A stretch of 64,000 nt of DNA from an uncultured Bacteroidaceae bacterium. GTDB taxonomy: Bacteria; Bacteroidota; Bacteroidia; Bacteroidales; Bacteroidaceae. A program made the translations under genes and the position numbers. The notes beneath the pieces are model-generated. The model saw only the letters and a list, made by a program, of their open reading frames with translations. It made no database searches and had not been told where the DNA came from. Of the stretch, positions 25,687-34,189 are shown in pieces; positions within the stretch are counted from its first letter, which is position 1, and each line of letters starts with the position of its first letter. The stretch lies in assembly GCA_934293005.1 (NCBI GenBank), contig CAKQYA010000013.1:5291-69290 (forward strand), in the 5' to 3' direction.

Positions 25687-26799
25687 TTACTCCTCTGGAT
25701 ACATTGAATGGTATGCGTCCTCAAGGAAATCAGCATTCTTCGTGTGGTCTATCCAAACCTGAAGTATGCCTGGAAGCTCGAGAAGGCCCTGTGGGTTGTT
25801 ATTAACCATTGGCACAGTCACGTTGTAGCCGTTGTGGCTGAAATACTCGTACCAAGAGTTATCCTCAGATGTTGGTTCGTCTGCGTCCCAGTATTCGCTG
25901 CCCACACCAGCCATGTCGTTATGAGCGTGGTCGCCAGCGATTGACATGAGGCAACGGAGATACAACTTGCCCGACTGCTTGCCAGCTTCAACCATGTTCT
26001 GGTGAACGTCTTGCTTGTATGTGTCGGCAGCATCAACAGTTCCTACAAAATAGTTAGGGTTGATTGCCTGAAGGGACTCCTGAAGCTGAGTGTAGCGCAC
26101 GTTGGCCTTGAATGTGTCGTATGTGTCGGGATTGCCATGGCCCATGAAAGCCACAATTCCTTGTGCGGCATCGTCTTTGCAAACCTTGTTGAGCTCTTTT
26201 GCCACACGGTCAACATCGTTGCCTTCGCCCTCGAAGCTGCTGAGCAATGGAAGGCCAAGGAAGATTGAATGGTTGTCATTGAGCGACTTGAGGTATGCGT
26301 CGTCAAGACGGGCAGAAGCGATGTAACCATTGTTCATGAACTTCTTCACGCTTGCCACAACATTTGCAAACTCCTCGCCTGGGATGACCTGAAGCGACTG
26401 CACATACACTTTGATGTATTTTGCAGCTCCGATTGCGTGGAGAAGATAGCGTGGCTCATAATAGTCGCGCTTTTCACCATTTTCACCTGCACTTGCACGG
26501 TTGATGCAAATATCAGAAGAGAAGCACACGTATACGTCGGCTTCTGGGAATGCTCTCTCATAAGCAGCCTTAGTGGTGTCGAATGCAGCAAAAGCGTTGC
26601 TCCATGTCGAGCCGAAAGCCACAAGAAGCACAGCTGTGTCTTTCTTCGACTTGGCTTTCTGGTTGGCTACCATCGTGTCGTTTACCGAAAACTCTGAGAC
26701 AACGTTCTCAACAGTCTTGTCATCGTCATCATCACATGATGTGAATGTGAATGCTGACATTGCTGCAAGTGCAGCAAGCATGAATGATTTGAATTTCAT
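25687..26799 (-). CDS. cbiK: Lipoprotein sirohydrochlorin cobaltochelatase, CbiK family
   Basis: CbiK-family class II chelatases insert Co2+ (or Fe2+) into sirohydrochlorin. The 370-residue product has AVLLVAFGSTWSNAFAAFD, VQSLQVIPGEEF, the catalytic-type histidines in FMGHGNPD (His221) and AGDHAHNDMAG (His291, His293), matching the family. It carries a lipoprotein leader with lipobox FTSC, and the cysteine is followed by DDDDDK. That acidic run resembles the Bacteroidota lipoprotein export signal for the cell surface. The protein should therefore act outside the cytoplasm, unlike classic CbiK. A periplasmic form (CbiKp) is known in Desulfovibrio. It lies directly downstream of a TonB receptor gene. 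Confidence 0.9.
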   Translation of the reverse strand: MKFKSFMLAALAAMSAFTFTSCDDDDDKTVENVVSEFSVNDTMVANQKAKSKKDTAVLLVAFGSTWSNAFAAFDTTKAAYERAFPEADVYVCFSSDICINRASAGENGEKRDYYEPRYLLHAIGAAKYIKVYVQSLQVIPGEEFANVVASVKKFMNNGYIASARLDDAYLKSLNDNHSIFLGLPLLSSFEGEGNDVDRVAKELNKVCKDDAAQGIVAFMGHGNPDTYDTFKANVRYTQLQESLQAINPNYFVGTVDAADTYKQDVHQNMVEAGKQSGKLYLRCLMSIAGDHAHNDMAGVGSEYWDADEPTSEDNSWYEYFSHNGYNVTVPMVNNNPQGLLELPGILQVWIDHTKNADFLEDAYHSMYPEE

Positions 26800-26898
26800 T
26801 GTTTTGTGTGGTATAAATAAATTAAACAATAATGTTTGTTAATCCTGCTTTCACGCTCTTTCTTTATGTCTTTGACATCATTCATAATGAGCGGATCT

Positions 26899-29076
26899 TC
26901 ATTCGTCGCTATCATCCTCGGCACGGCTCCTGCTTTTGCTTTTAGCCTTCACGCTGAAACTCTTTCCTTGATTGAAGCGGATGCTGAAACTAGCAAATAT
27001 CGTTGTGCCCGGACTGTTTGTGCCACGGTGGTATGGCTGCATAGCGCGGTCAACATGATTGAAGATGTTGTCAACACCCAATTCGGCATGATACGCAAGC
27101 GACTTGCCGTCACGTCCAAAATCGTGGGTGGTATTGATTCTCCAAAGCTGGAAGGCCTTGCCGTTTCCATTGTTCTCATACATGCGCTCGCTGCAGCCTC
27201 TGGTGCTGAGATTGGCTCCAAACTTATATGACGAGGTGAACTGATGGCTATAGGCGGCAGATGCGCTCCATTTGTGATGAGCCATGCCGTCGATGGTGAC
27301 TTCTTTCATCTTGTCGTGCGTCGAGTCGTAGAGATGCGCTTTAGTGTCAAGATAGCTGTATGACGCATTAAATGTAAAATCTTTCATGACACGGTATGAT
27401 GCGTTTGCGTCAATGCCCCATGTCTTCGCGTCTTCCATATTCTTATACATTCGGGCTTGCACCTTGTCGCTGCCATCGCCAAGATAGGCGGAAGTGACGC
27501 CTGGCGGAATCTCTTCAACAGGCACATTGACAAGTGTGATCATATTGTCGAGCTTGTTGTAATAACCTGTGACAGACAACGTTAGGCGTTCGCCGCGGTA
27601 TTCGGCTCCTGTGCTGAAATAATTGCTCGTCTGCGGCTTCAGGCTTTCGTTGCCCATATTGAAGAAGGTGCTGCTGCCCATCACGTGCAGATAGCGATAA
27701 TGCATCTCTTTCACGAGTGGTGTCTTAAAACCTTGGCTCCATCCCATCCGCAGTCGAAAATCGCCGAAAGACAACATTGTGCTGACTTTAGGAGTGAGTC
27801 TGACACCGAAGTTCTCATTGCCCACAAGACGAAGTCCTGCTGTGAGGTTGAACCATTTGAGCCAGTCAAACTCATCCTGCACATATCCTGCGGCTGTCCA
27901 ATCGCTTGCCGAGCCATTGTCTGTGCGGAGTGGAGCATGAAGGTAGTCATAGCGATACTCCAATCCGCTGTTGAGCGTGTTCTTGTATGGCAGATGAACC
28001 ACAGCCTTGGCTTGAGCCATCACTCTCTGCTGGTCGCTCTGCAGATTTTTCTGGCCTGGATAGTATGGCACCGAATACCATTCTCCGTTCATGTCGCCAT
28101 ATTGCTCGCCATTAAGCTTTTCATACTCATACGTGCGTGCAGTATACCTGTAATAATAATCGTGCAGGTTCCAGTCGACATCCAGCGTGAGCACATCTTT
28201 CTTTTTAGGGTCAATGGCCCACTTGCCTCCTAAAGATGCACTTGCGTTCTTATATAAAAGATCGTACGTGTAGACATCGCAACTTGCATACTTGCCATTA
28301 GTGGGGCGGTATATTCTCTTTGTGTAATATGTGCCATCGGCATATAATTCTATGTCTTTCCTCAAAGAGTAAGTGAGTCGTTCAGCTATTTGCCAGTTGG
28401 TGAACCTGTTGGTTGTCTTAGTTCGCGTGTCTGGCAGTATCGTCCCCTCTGCATACTGTTTCGGGGTGTTTTGCCATCCATCATTATGCTGGAGCTGGAA
28501 ATTGGTGTAACTGGAAAGTTTGCCAACCTTGAAGCCGAAGCCATCATGCTGACGCAAATCATTATGCGAACCGTAGCGTGTGGTGTTTTCAACAAAGAAC
28601 GAGCTTTCAGCATGCTTTTTTGTTATGATATTGATCACTCCTGCCATTGCATCGCTGCCATAAAGGGCCGACTGGGCACCTTTCACTATCTCGATGCGCT
28701 CTATGTTGTGGGGATCAATAAGCCCTAGGTCATTCTCGCCACCCACATCGCCATGCAAGCGCTTGCCATCAATGAGTATGAGAATATAAGAGTTGCCAAG
28801 GCCACCCAATTGCATTTGAGAACCCATGTCGCCTTCTGAAAATGCAAATGAAGCAGTAAGGCCGCCAAGAATATCCTCAATACTCTTGCCGCCATAACTC
28901 TCTATTGTCTTGCGTGAGATGACTTCTGTCTGTACTGGCGCATTACGGAGCAATCGTTCCGTTCCTGTGCCTGTCACCACGACCTCCCTCAGGGTGTCAT
29001 TCTTCTCTTGGGCAAATGTCACCACGCTGCCATGCATGGCCATCAAGGCTAAAATAATCTGTGTGTATCTAATCAT
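26899..29076 (-). CDS. TonB-dependent outer-membrane receptor, riboswitch-controlled, BtuB-like
   Basis: A 725-residue receptor and first gene of the cobalamin locus. The signal peptide ends VVTFAQE. The plug has REVVVTGTGTERLL, ESYGGKSIEDILGG, ILILIDGKRLHGDVGG and GAQSALYGSDAMAGVINII. The barrel ends near IFASFSIRFNQ, followed by an atypical basic/acidic tail (KSKSRSRAEDDSDE) beyond the usual terminal aromatic strand. The start at 29076 is chosen because upstream in-frame codons overlap the cobalamin riboswitch. Riboswitch control supports uptake of cobalamin or another corrinoid. cbiK follows 99 bases later. Confidence 0.93.
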   Translation of the reverse strand: MIRYTQIILALMAMHGSVVTFAQEKNDTLREVVVTGTGTERLLRNAPVQTEVISRKTIESYGGKSIEDILGGLTASFAFSEGDMGSQMQLGGLGNSYILILIDGKRLHGDVGGENDLGLIDPHNIERIEIVKGAQSALYGSDAMAGVINIITKKHAESSFFVENTTRYGSHNDLRQHDGFGFKVGKLSSYTNFQLQHNDGWQNTPKQYAEGTILPDTRTKTTNRFTNWQIAERLTYSLRKDIELYADGTYYTKRIYRPTNGKYASCDVYTYDLLYKNASASLGGKWAIDPKKKDVLTLDVDWNLHDYYYRYTARTYEYEKLNGEQYGDMNGEWYSVPYYPGQKNLQSDQQRVMAQAKAVVHLPYKNTLNSGLEYRYDYLHAPLRTDNGSASDWTAAGYVQDEFDWLKWFNLTAGLRLVGNENFGVRLTPKVSTMLSFGDFRLRMGWSQGFKTPLVKEMHYRYLHVMGSSTFFNMGNESLKPQTSNYFSTGAEYRGERLTLSVTGYYNKLDNMITLVNVPVEEIPPGVTSAYLGDGSDKVQARMYKNMEDAKTWGIDANASYRVMKDFTFNASYSYLDTKAHLYDSTHDKMKEVTIDGMAHHKWSASAAYSHQFTSSYKFGANLSTRGCSERMYENNGNGKAFQLWRINTTHDFGRDGKSLAYHAELGVDNIFNHVDRAMQPYHRGTNSPGTTIFASFSIRFNQGKSFSVKAKSKSRSRAEDDSDE

Positions 29077-29126
29077 AAGATGATTATTCCTAATCCTGGG
29101 AATGTATTTATCAATCTGTTTGAATA

Positions 29127-29335
29127 TTGGCAGGTATTCTGGCTTTCCGTAAAGAACCAATGCCTTCCCATCTTTATTTAACCTTTCATCTATTTCCGAA
29201 AAGAGACAGTGGCGTTATTATTAGTTCTCCCCAAAAACGGATTACAGCTGCAGGTACAGCTCAGGTCTTTCACCTGATTCCCTTTCATTTCGAGAGCTTG
29301 GCGCGCTTCGCTTATGCCCTCTCATTACCAAATCC
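29127..29335 (-). promoter_or_regulatory. Cobalamin riboswitch
   Basis: The minus strand carries the conserved B12-box arrangement: GGGAATCAGGTGAAAGACC, then CTGAGCTGTACCTGCAGCTG followed by TAATC, and about 110 bases later AGCCAGAATACCTGCC, the 3' conserved segment. It ends about 50 bases before the receptor start codon, fitting control by translation or termination. The element starts just after a canonical promoter. Confidence 0.95.
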
Positions 29336-29339
29336 ATTG

Positions 29340-29371
29340 CAAAGTTACACTTTTTTATTTATCAAAACAAA
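29340..29371 (-). promoter_or_regulatory. Promoter of the cobalamin locus
   Basis: On the minus strand TTTG (29371-29368), a 20-base spacer and TAACTTTG (29347-29340) match the consensus exactly. The predicted transcription start coincides with the riboswitch 5' end. Confidence 0.85.
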
Positions 29372-29440
29372 AAAAGAAAGAAAATTATGCATGGATACGC
29401 ATTTTTCATTTTCATTCTTTCTATATGCGGCGCATCTAAA

Positions 29441-29486
29441 ACGTATATATGCGTGGTAAATGAACGTATGTATGCGTGGTAAATGA
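29441..29486. repeat. 23-bp tandem duplication
   Basis: ACGTATATATGCGTGGTAAA at 29441 is repeated at 29464 with one difference, in the spacer upstream of the cobalamin promoter. Confidence 0.85.
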
Positions 29487-29610
29487 AATCTACCATAATG
29501 ATGGCCATACGTGATTTGTGATGTTTAAGCACTTGATGCAAACCACATATACAGTCATCATATGATGCGAAACCGCTCTATATCTTCTGCATGAACACAT
29601 ACTTTATCTG

Positions 29611-29659
29611 ATGCGCTAAAATATCTGGATTTATTTAATGCGCTAAAATATCTGGATTT
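29611..29659. repeat. 22-bp duplication of the MBL-fold gene 3' end
   Basis: ATGCGCTAAAATATCTGGAT occurs at 29611 and 29638 (period 27). The second copy contains the stop codon and final codons of the MBL-fold gene; the first is a downstream duplicate. Confidence 0.85.
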
Positions 29660-30410
29660 CCTCGCCATCGTATGCAAGGTGCACGCCATGAGGCAACGTC
29701 TGCTGCTCTATGGCATGAGGAGCTATCTCGTGGCTCATATGAACAATCCATGTTTCCTTGACGCCAAGTCTCGCCGAAAAAGCAACCGCATCATCGATGG
29801 ATTGGTGACTTGGATGCTCTCTATGCCGCAGGCCATTGACTATGAGATATTCCACGCCTTTGAGATATTCCCATTCGCTGTCGGGCATTGATTTCATGTC
29901 TGTGATATACGCGAAATGGCCTATTCGGAATCCTACTATTGGCAAGCGGCCGTGCATAACCCTTATGGGCATGACGCTCACATCTCCTATGGTAATAGCT
30001 TCGTGCGGCTTTATTATGTTGAGATTGATAGCAGGCACGCCTGGATAACGTTTTTCTTTAGGCGTGAAGCAGTATGGTATGCGTTCCATGAGATGGTCGG
30101 CGCATAACTGCTCAGCGTAAACGTCCACATCTCCAAATATGCTGTAGGGACGCAAATCATCAAGTCCGCCTACATGATCGTAATGTTCATGTGTTATGAG
30201 AACAGCATCAAGTTTGCGAAAGTTGACTCGAAGCATCTGCTGACGGAAATCAGGACCGCAATCAATGAGCAGAGATTTGCCTTCCACCTCTACCAAGCTC
30301 GAACACCTCAAACGTTTGTCTTTTTGATCGGAAGAGGTGCAAACACGACATTGGCATCCAATCTGCGGAACGCCGCATGACGTTCCCGAACCAAGTATTG
30401 TAATCTTCAT
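29643..30410 (-). CDS. MBL-fold metal-dependent hydrolase (PhnP-like)
   Basis: A 255-residue metallo-beta-lactamase-fold protein. The N-terminus ITILGSGTSCGVPQIGCQC has the CxC-type zinc loop seen in PhnP-like phosphodiesterases, followed by RCSSLVEVEGKSLLIDCGPDF, the HxHxDH signature THEHYDHVGGLDD, and late ligand VHMSHE. PhnP-like enzymes hydrolyse cyclic phosphodiesters, but the substrate here is not predictable. The start at 30410 matches the family N-terminus. It lies 44 bases after murB and may share its transcript. Confidence 0.88.
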   Translation of the reverse strand: MKITILGSGTSCGVPQIGCQCRVCTSSDQKDKRLRCSSLVEVEGKSLLIDCGPDFRQQMLRVNFRKLDAVLITHEHYDHVGGLDDLRPYSIFGDVDVYAEQLCADHLMERIPYCFTPKEKRYPGVPAINLNIIKPHEAITIGDVSVMPIRVMHGRLPIVGFRIGHFAYITDMKSMPDSEWEYLKGVEYLIVNGLRHREHPSHQSIDDAVAFSARLGVKETWIVHMSHEIAPHAIEQQTLPHGVHLAYDGEEIQIF

Positions 30411-30454
30411 AAGCGATTTTCTTGTATGTATACACGCCCACTTTGCACGATGGT

Positions 30455-31453
30455 TCAAATGACATTCACTTCGGGATGGATCTCGACACCAAACTGATTA
30501 AATACGTCATGACATATTGCATCGCACAGCCTGAGCACATCGGTGCCAGTAGCGCCACCTGCATTTACAAGCACAAGTGCTTGTTTGTCATGCACTCCAG
30601 CTTTGCCAAGAGTTTTGCCCTTCCATCCGCACTTTTCTATCATCCACCCCGCTGGAATCTTCACTCCTCCATCCGCATCATAATGTGGGACGTCAGGGTA
30701 CATTTGTTGTATTCTTTCAAATGTGGAGCGACTTACCACTGGGTTCATGAAGAAACTTCCAGCGTTGCCAGTCACATTAGGATCTGGCAATTTTGCGTTT
30801 CGTATGTCTATAATGGCGCGACGCACATCTTCAATGTGCGGCTCATCTTTGCCTGCAAGCACAGAGCGTATATTGCCATAGTCAAGATGGAGCACAGGAT
30901 GCTTGCTGAGTTTGAATATCACACGTGTGACAGCATAACGGCCCTTCCATGCGCCTTTGAAAACACTCTGGCGATACCCGTAGCGACATTCGGCATTAGA
31001 CAACACACGTTGGCTGGCATCAGTCATATCCACAACTTCAACGCTCTCAATGACATCTTTTGCCTCAACGCCATATGCACCAATATTCTGCACGGCACTT
31101 GCGCCAACTTCACCTGGTATTATGGAAAGGTTTTCCACGCCACCAAGTTGATGAACAACCGCCCAATCTACAAAATCATCCCATACGACACCGGCTCCGA
31201 CGCGCGCATGCACGCATTCAGAATCTTCTGAAATAACCTCAATGCCTTTTATAGCGCTATGCAGCACCGTGCCGTGATAATCTGATGTGAAGAGGAGATT
31301 GCTTCCTCCGCCTATATGCAGATACGGTTTATTAAGTTGTGGGATGATGCGCATGAGTTCCTCCTCGTTGGCATATTCCACGAATCGGTCTGCTTTGACG
31401 TCAATGCCAAAAGTGTTATGACGAAGCAGACTGTAGTTTTCCTTTATTATCAT
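30455..31453 (-). CDS. murB: UDP-N-acetylenolpyruvoylglucosamine reductase
   Basis: MurB reduces UDP-GlcNAc-enolpyruvate to UDP-MurNAc with NADPH and FAD in peptidoglycan precursor synthesis. The 332-residue type I enzyme shows HIGGGSNLLFTSDYHG, the FAD-binding IPGEVGASAVQNIGAYG, NAGSFFMNPVVS with the active-site Ser, and PAGWMIEKCGWKGK. The length is normal. A TATATTTG -7 box is present at about 31559-31566 on the minus strand. Confidence 0.96.
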   Translation of the reverse strand: MIIKENYSLLRHNTFGIDVKADRFVEYANEEELMRIIPQLNKPYLHIGGGSNLLFTSDYHGTVLHSAIKGIEVISEDSECVHARVGAGVVWDDFVDWAVVHQLGGVENLSIIPGEVGASAVQNIGAYGVEAKDVIESVEVVDMTDASQRVLSNAECRYGYRQSVFKGAWKGRYAVTRVIFKLSKHPVLHLDYGNIRSVLAGKDEPHIEDVRRAIIDIRNAKLPDPNVTGNAGSFFMNPVVSRSTFERIQQMYPDVPHYDADGGVKIPAGWMIEKCGWKGKTLGKAGVHDKQALVLVNAGGATGTDVLRLCDAICHDVFNQFGVEIHPEVNVI

Positions 31454-31592
31454 ACAATGAATCCAAACAAATGAATCGTAATAAAATCCAAGTCATTTCA
31501 TAAGCAGGTGTTCAAAATCACTTTATAACATCAAAGTGATCTGCTCTCATATTTGTGCCAAATATAAAAATAATCACGACACCTACTTAACA

Positions 31593-32438
31593 TCAATACT
31601 CCACATCAACAAGTTTCCATTCCTCATCATCCTTGGCGAAATGAAACTTTGTCTGCATGCCGTTGCTTATACCTTCGAGCAAGAGTGTCTTGCGATTCTG
31701 GCTAATGCAAGCCTGGCCATAATTAATGTTCACGAAAAGCTTATCTTCAAGAGGAAAGTCAGCACGCATTTCCATCCATTCATCAGGTGTCACAAATCGT
31801 TCTTCTTCCTCAGCGTCAGCATCGTTAGAAGTGGTGACGAGACGAAGCGGATTGGCGACAGATTCCCGTTGGAAAATTGAGTCTGTCACGAAACGGGAGT
31901 AAAATTCCAAGAACCCAGCATTAGGAGTGTCGGATATGTTCTTATTAACAATCTCCGTAAGCATCCATTTACCATGCCTTCTGTTGAAATAACACTTTTC
32001 CACATTGCCTTCATTAAGATGATACCATTCTATGTTCACATTGCTGAGTGTAGTGTCTTTCTGGAGCTCAAGATCGCCTTCACGCTCGTAAATGACATAA
32101 TAATAACTGTTGTCGAGAAAGCGGCTGGATGTTTTCCAATCTTTCTTTGTGAGATGCCTAACCTCTTCGCCTTGTTTATAAGGCAAGGGAAATGTCACAC
32201 GCTCAAGCTGGAAGCGTGCGTCATCTATAAAATTGAAGAAGAAATCGCTGAAAAGCATGTCTGCCGCCTTGGGCGGTTCTTTTGCTTCTTCAAACAAATG
32301 AAGAGTGTCGCCCACAAAAACCTCAGCCGAGTCCTCATCCGCTTCATCTTCGGGTGCGAATGCGTTATTCATCTTAGAGTCGTTGCACGACATAAGCAGG
32401 CAGGCGCACGCTGCCGATGTACCCAGAATCTTTTTCAT
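31593..32438 (-). CDS. DUF4348-family lipoprotein
   Basis: A 281-residue predicted lipoprotein: leader with lipobox LMSC at about residue 18, an acidic linker (EDEADEDSAEV), then a body with FFFNFIDDARFQLERVTFP and WMLTEIVNK typical of the Bacteroidales DUF4348 family, which has an NTF2-like appearance. Function unknown. It has its own promoter upstream and is followed by murB in the same direction after 139 bases. Confidence 0.8.
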   Translation of the reverse strand: MKKILGTSAACACLLMSCNDSKMNNAFAPEDEADEDSAEVFVGDTLHLFEEAKEPPKAADMLFSDFFFNFIDDARFQLERVTFPLPYKQGEEVRHLTKKDWKTSSRFLDNSYYYVIYEREGDLELQKDTTLSNVNIEWYHLNEGNVEKCYFNRRHGKWMLTEIVNKNISDTPNAGFLEFYSRFVTDSIFQRESVANPLRLVTTSNDADAEEEERFVTPDEWMEMRADFPLEDKLFVNINYGQACISQNRKTLLLEGISNGMQTKFHFAKDDEEWKLVDVEY

Positions 32439-32460
32439 ATCATGTTTAAAAAATACGATG

Positions 32461-32494
32461 CAAAGGTATATAATTATTAGGAAATAGAATCAAG
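32461..32494 (-). promoter_or_regulatory. Promoter for the DUF4348 lipoprotein gene
   Basis: On the minus strand CTTG, a 22-base spacer and TACCTTTG (32468-32461), 23 bases before the start codon. Confidence 0.55.
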
Positions 32495-32585
32495 AAAACT
32501 GATAATAAACTGTATGAAAACAATATTTTCATGTCTAAAGCACATTTAATTGTTTAAACCTGGCCTCTATTTTCAAATAATTGCC

Positions 32586-32593
32586 TAACTTTG
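32586..32593 (+). promoter_or_regulatory. -7 box for pheS
   Basis: TAACTTTG, an exact TAnnTTTG match, 41 bases before the pheS ATG. The -33 element is not clear. Confidence 0.6.
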
Positions 32594-32633
32594 CATTTAA
32601 ATATAGAAACAACGAAATAACACATAAACAAAC

Positions 32634-33653
32634 ATGTTAAACAAAATTCAAAGTTTGCTTGACGAAGTTAATGCTCTTGAGGCACACTCTGCGGAAGATA
32701 TAGAGCAGCTTCGCATCAAATACCTTAGCAAGAAAGGTGTCATCACAGCACTGATGGCAGACTTCCGTAATGTGCCAGCAGAACAGAAGAAGGAAATAGG
32801 CATAAAAATCAACGAGCTGAAAAATAAGGCTCAGGACAAGATAAACACTCTTCGTGACACATTTGCTGTGCAGGAGACAGAGGTTGATCATATTGACATC
32901 ACTCGCACAGCCTATCCCGTCAGTCTCGGCACACGCCACCCGCTCACTATTGTGAAGAATGAGATTATCGACATATTCTCACGACTGGGATTCTCTCTTG
33001 CAGAAGGCCCTGAAGTAGAAGACGACTGGCATGTGTTCTCATCAATGAACTTTCCAGAGGACCATCCTGCCCGTGACATGCAGGACACATTCTTCATTGA
33101 ATCGCATCCAGACATCATCCTGCGCACCCACACCAGTTCGGTGCAGGCACGTGTGATGGAGAAGCAGCAGCCACCTGTGAGGGTGCTTTGCCCAGGACGT
33201 GTATACCGCAATGAGGCCATTTCTGCCCGTGCGCATTGTTTCTTCCATCAAGTAGAAGGCCTATATGTGGATGAGCATGTGAGTTTCACAGACCTCAAGC
33301 AGGTCCTCCTTCTCTTTGCCAAGGAAATGTTTGGAGAAGACACTCAGATACGCCTGAGACCATCTTACTTCCCGTTCACAGAGCCAAGTGCCGAGATGGA
33401 TGTCAGTTGCACGCTTTGCAAAGGAAAGGGATGCAGCATGTGCAAAGGTTCTGGATGGCTTGAGATTCTTGGATGCGGAATGGTGCATCCTAATGTGCTT
33501 GAAGCTAACGGCATCGATTCTAAGAAATACAAGGGTTACGCATTTGGCATGGGCATAGAGCGCATTGCCAATTTGAAATATCAAGTAAAAGACCTCCGAC
33601 TCTTCTCTGAAAACGATGTTCGTTTCTTGAAAGAGTTTGAAGCAGCAAACTGA
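32634..33653 (+). CDS. pheS: Phenylalanine-tRNA ligase alpha subunit
   Basis: PheS carries the catalytic class II core of the alpha2beta2 phenylalanyl-tRNA synthetase. The 339-residue protein has an N-terminal coiled coil, motif 2 region CFFHQVEGLYVDE, the CxxC-type segment CTLCKGKGCSMCKGSGW, LGCGMVHPNVL, and motif 3 GYAFGMGIERIANLKY. pheT is not adjacent, which is common in Bacteroidota. A strong terminator follows about 110 bases after the stop. Confidence 0.97.
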   Translation: MLNKIQSLLDEVNALEAHSAEDIEQLRIKYLSKKGVITALMADFRNVPAEQKKEIGIKINELKNKAQDKINTLRDTFAVQETEVDHIDITRTAYPVSLGTRHPLTIVKNEIIDIFSRLGFSLAEGPEVEDDWHVFSSMNFPEDHPARDMQDTFFIESHPDIILRTHTSSVQARVMEKQQPPVRVLCPGRVYRNEAISARAHCFFHQVEGLYVDEHVSFTDLKQVLLLFAKEMFGEDTQIRLRPSYFPFTEPSAEMDVSCTLCKGKGCSMCKGSGWLEILGCGMVHPNVLEANGIDSKKYKGYAFGMGIERIANLKYQVKDLRLFSENDVRFLKEFEAAN

Positions 33654-33760
33654 CATTTCATTGGAAAACCACATTTCATACATTATTTATTATTACACGC
33701 GTTGACACAATCAATCATCACATGTATTGACACATGATGTCACGTCAATATAAAGTATAA

Positions 33761-33804
33761 ACGGACTGCAGACAGATAAACATATCGTCGCAGTCCGTTT
33801 TTTT
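33761..33804 (+). terminator. Rho-independent terminator after pheS
   Basis: ACGGACTGC (33761-33769) pairs with GCAGTCCGT (33790-33798), followed by a run of T to 33804. Confidence 0.9.
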
Positions 33805-33835
33805 GATTCAGTATTTTCAAGCAGCACCCTTGAAA

Positions 33836-33912
33836 AAGTATCTTAGGATACTTGGGCAAGTATCTTAGGATATTTCGCAAAGTATCTTAGGATACTTCGC
33901 CAAGTATCCTTA
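33836..33912. repeat. 22-bp tandem repeat with palindromic units, 3.5 copies
   Basis: Each unit contains AAGTATCTTAGGATACTT, an 18-base near-perfect palindrome, followed by a 4-base linker (GGGC, CGCA, CGCC). Units start at 33836, 33858 and 33880, with a partial one at 33902. Confidence 0.9.
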
Positions 33913-34189
33913 CCCTCTTTTTTTTGACGAATAAATCATTGTCTCAATGTTCTTTGTTATTATACGCACATAGGACGGAAAGACTTTAGCGCAAAGGTGA
34001 GAAGAATTAAAAAGAATAGTCCATATTTTCCAATGACCGATTTGGGTCAAGGTCAGGGAAAGTGACTTTTTTCAAGCATGAATCGGCAATGAAAGGCTAC
34101 GGCAAAACGCGATTATAACAATTGCTTTGTGGAAATGCACAAAATGGAGAGAAAGCATGAGTTGGCGCTTTCTGCCGAGCCACAAGACA

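Larger units (their letters stand above)
33654..34189. other. Intergenic region between pheS and lrp
   Basis: About 535 bases with no supported gene. It holds the pheS terminator and a palindromic 22-bp tandem repeat, both listed separately. The rest (about 33950-34189) shows no promoter or RNA motif that I recognise. Confidence 0.6.
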
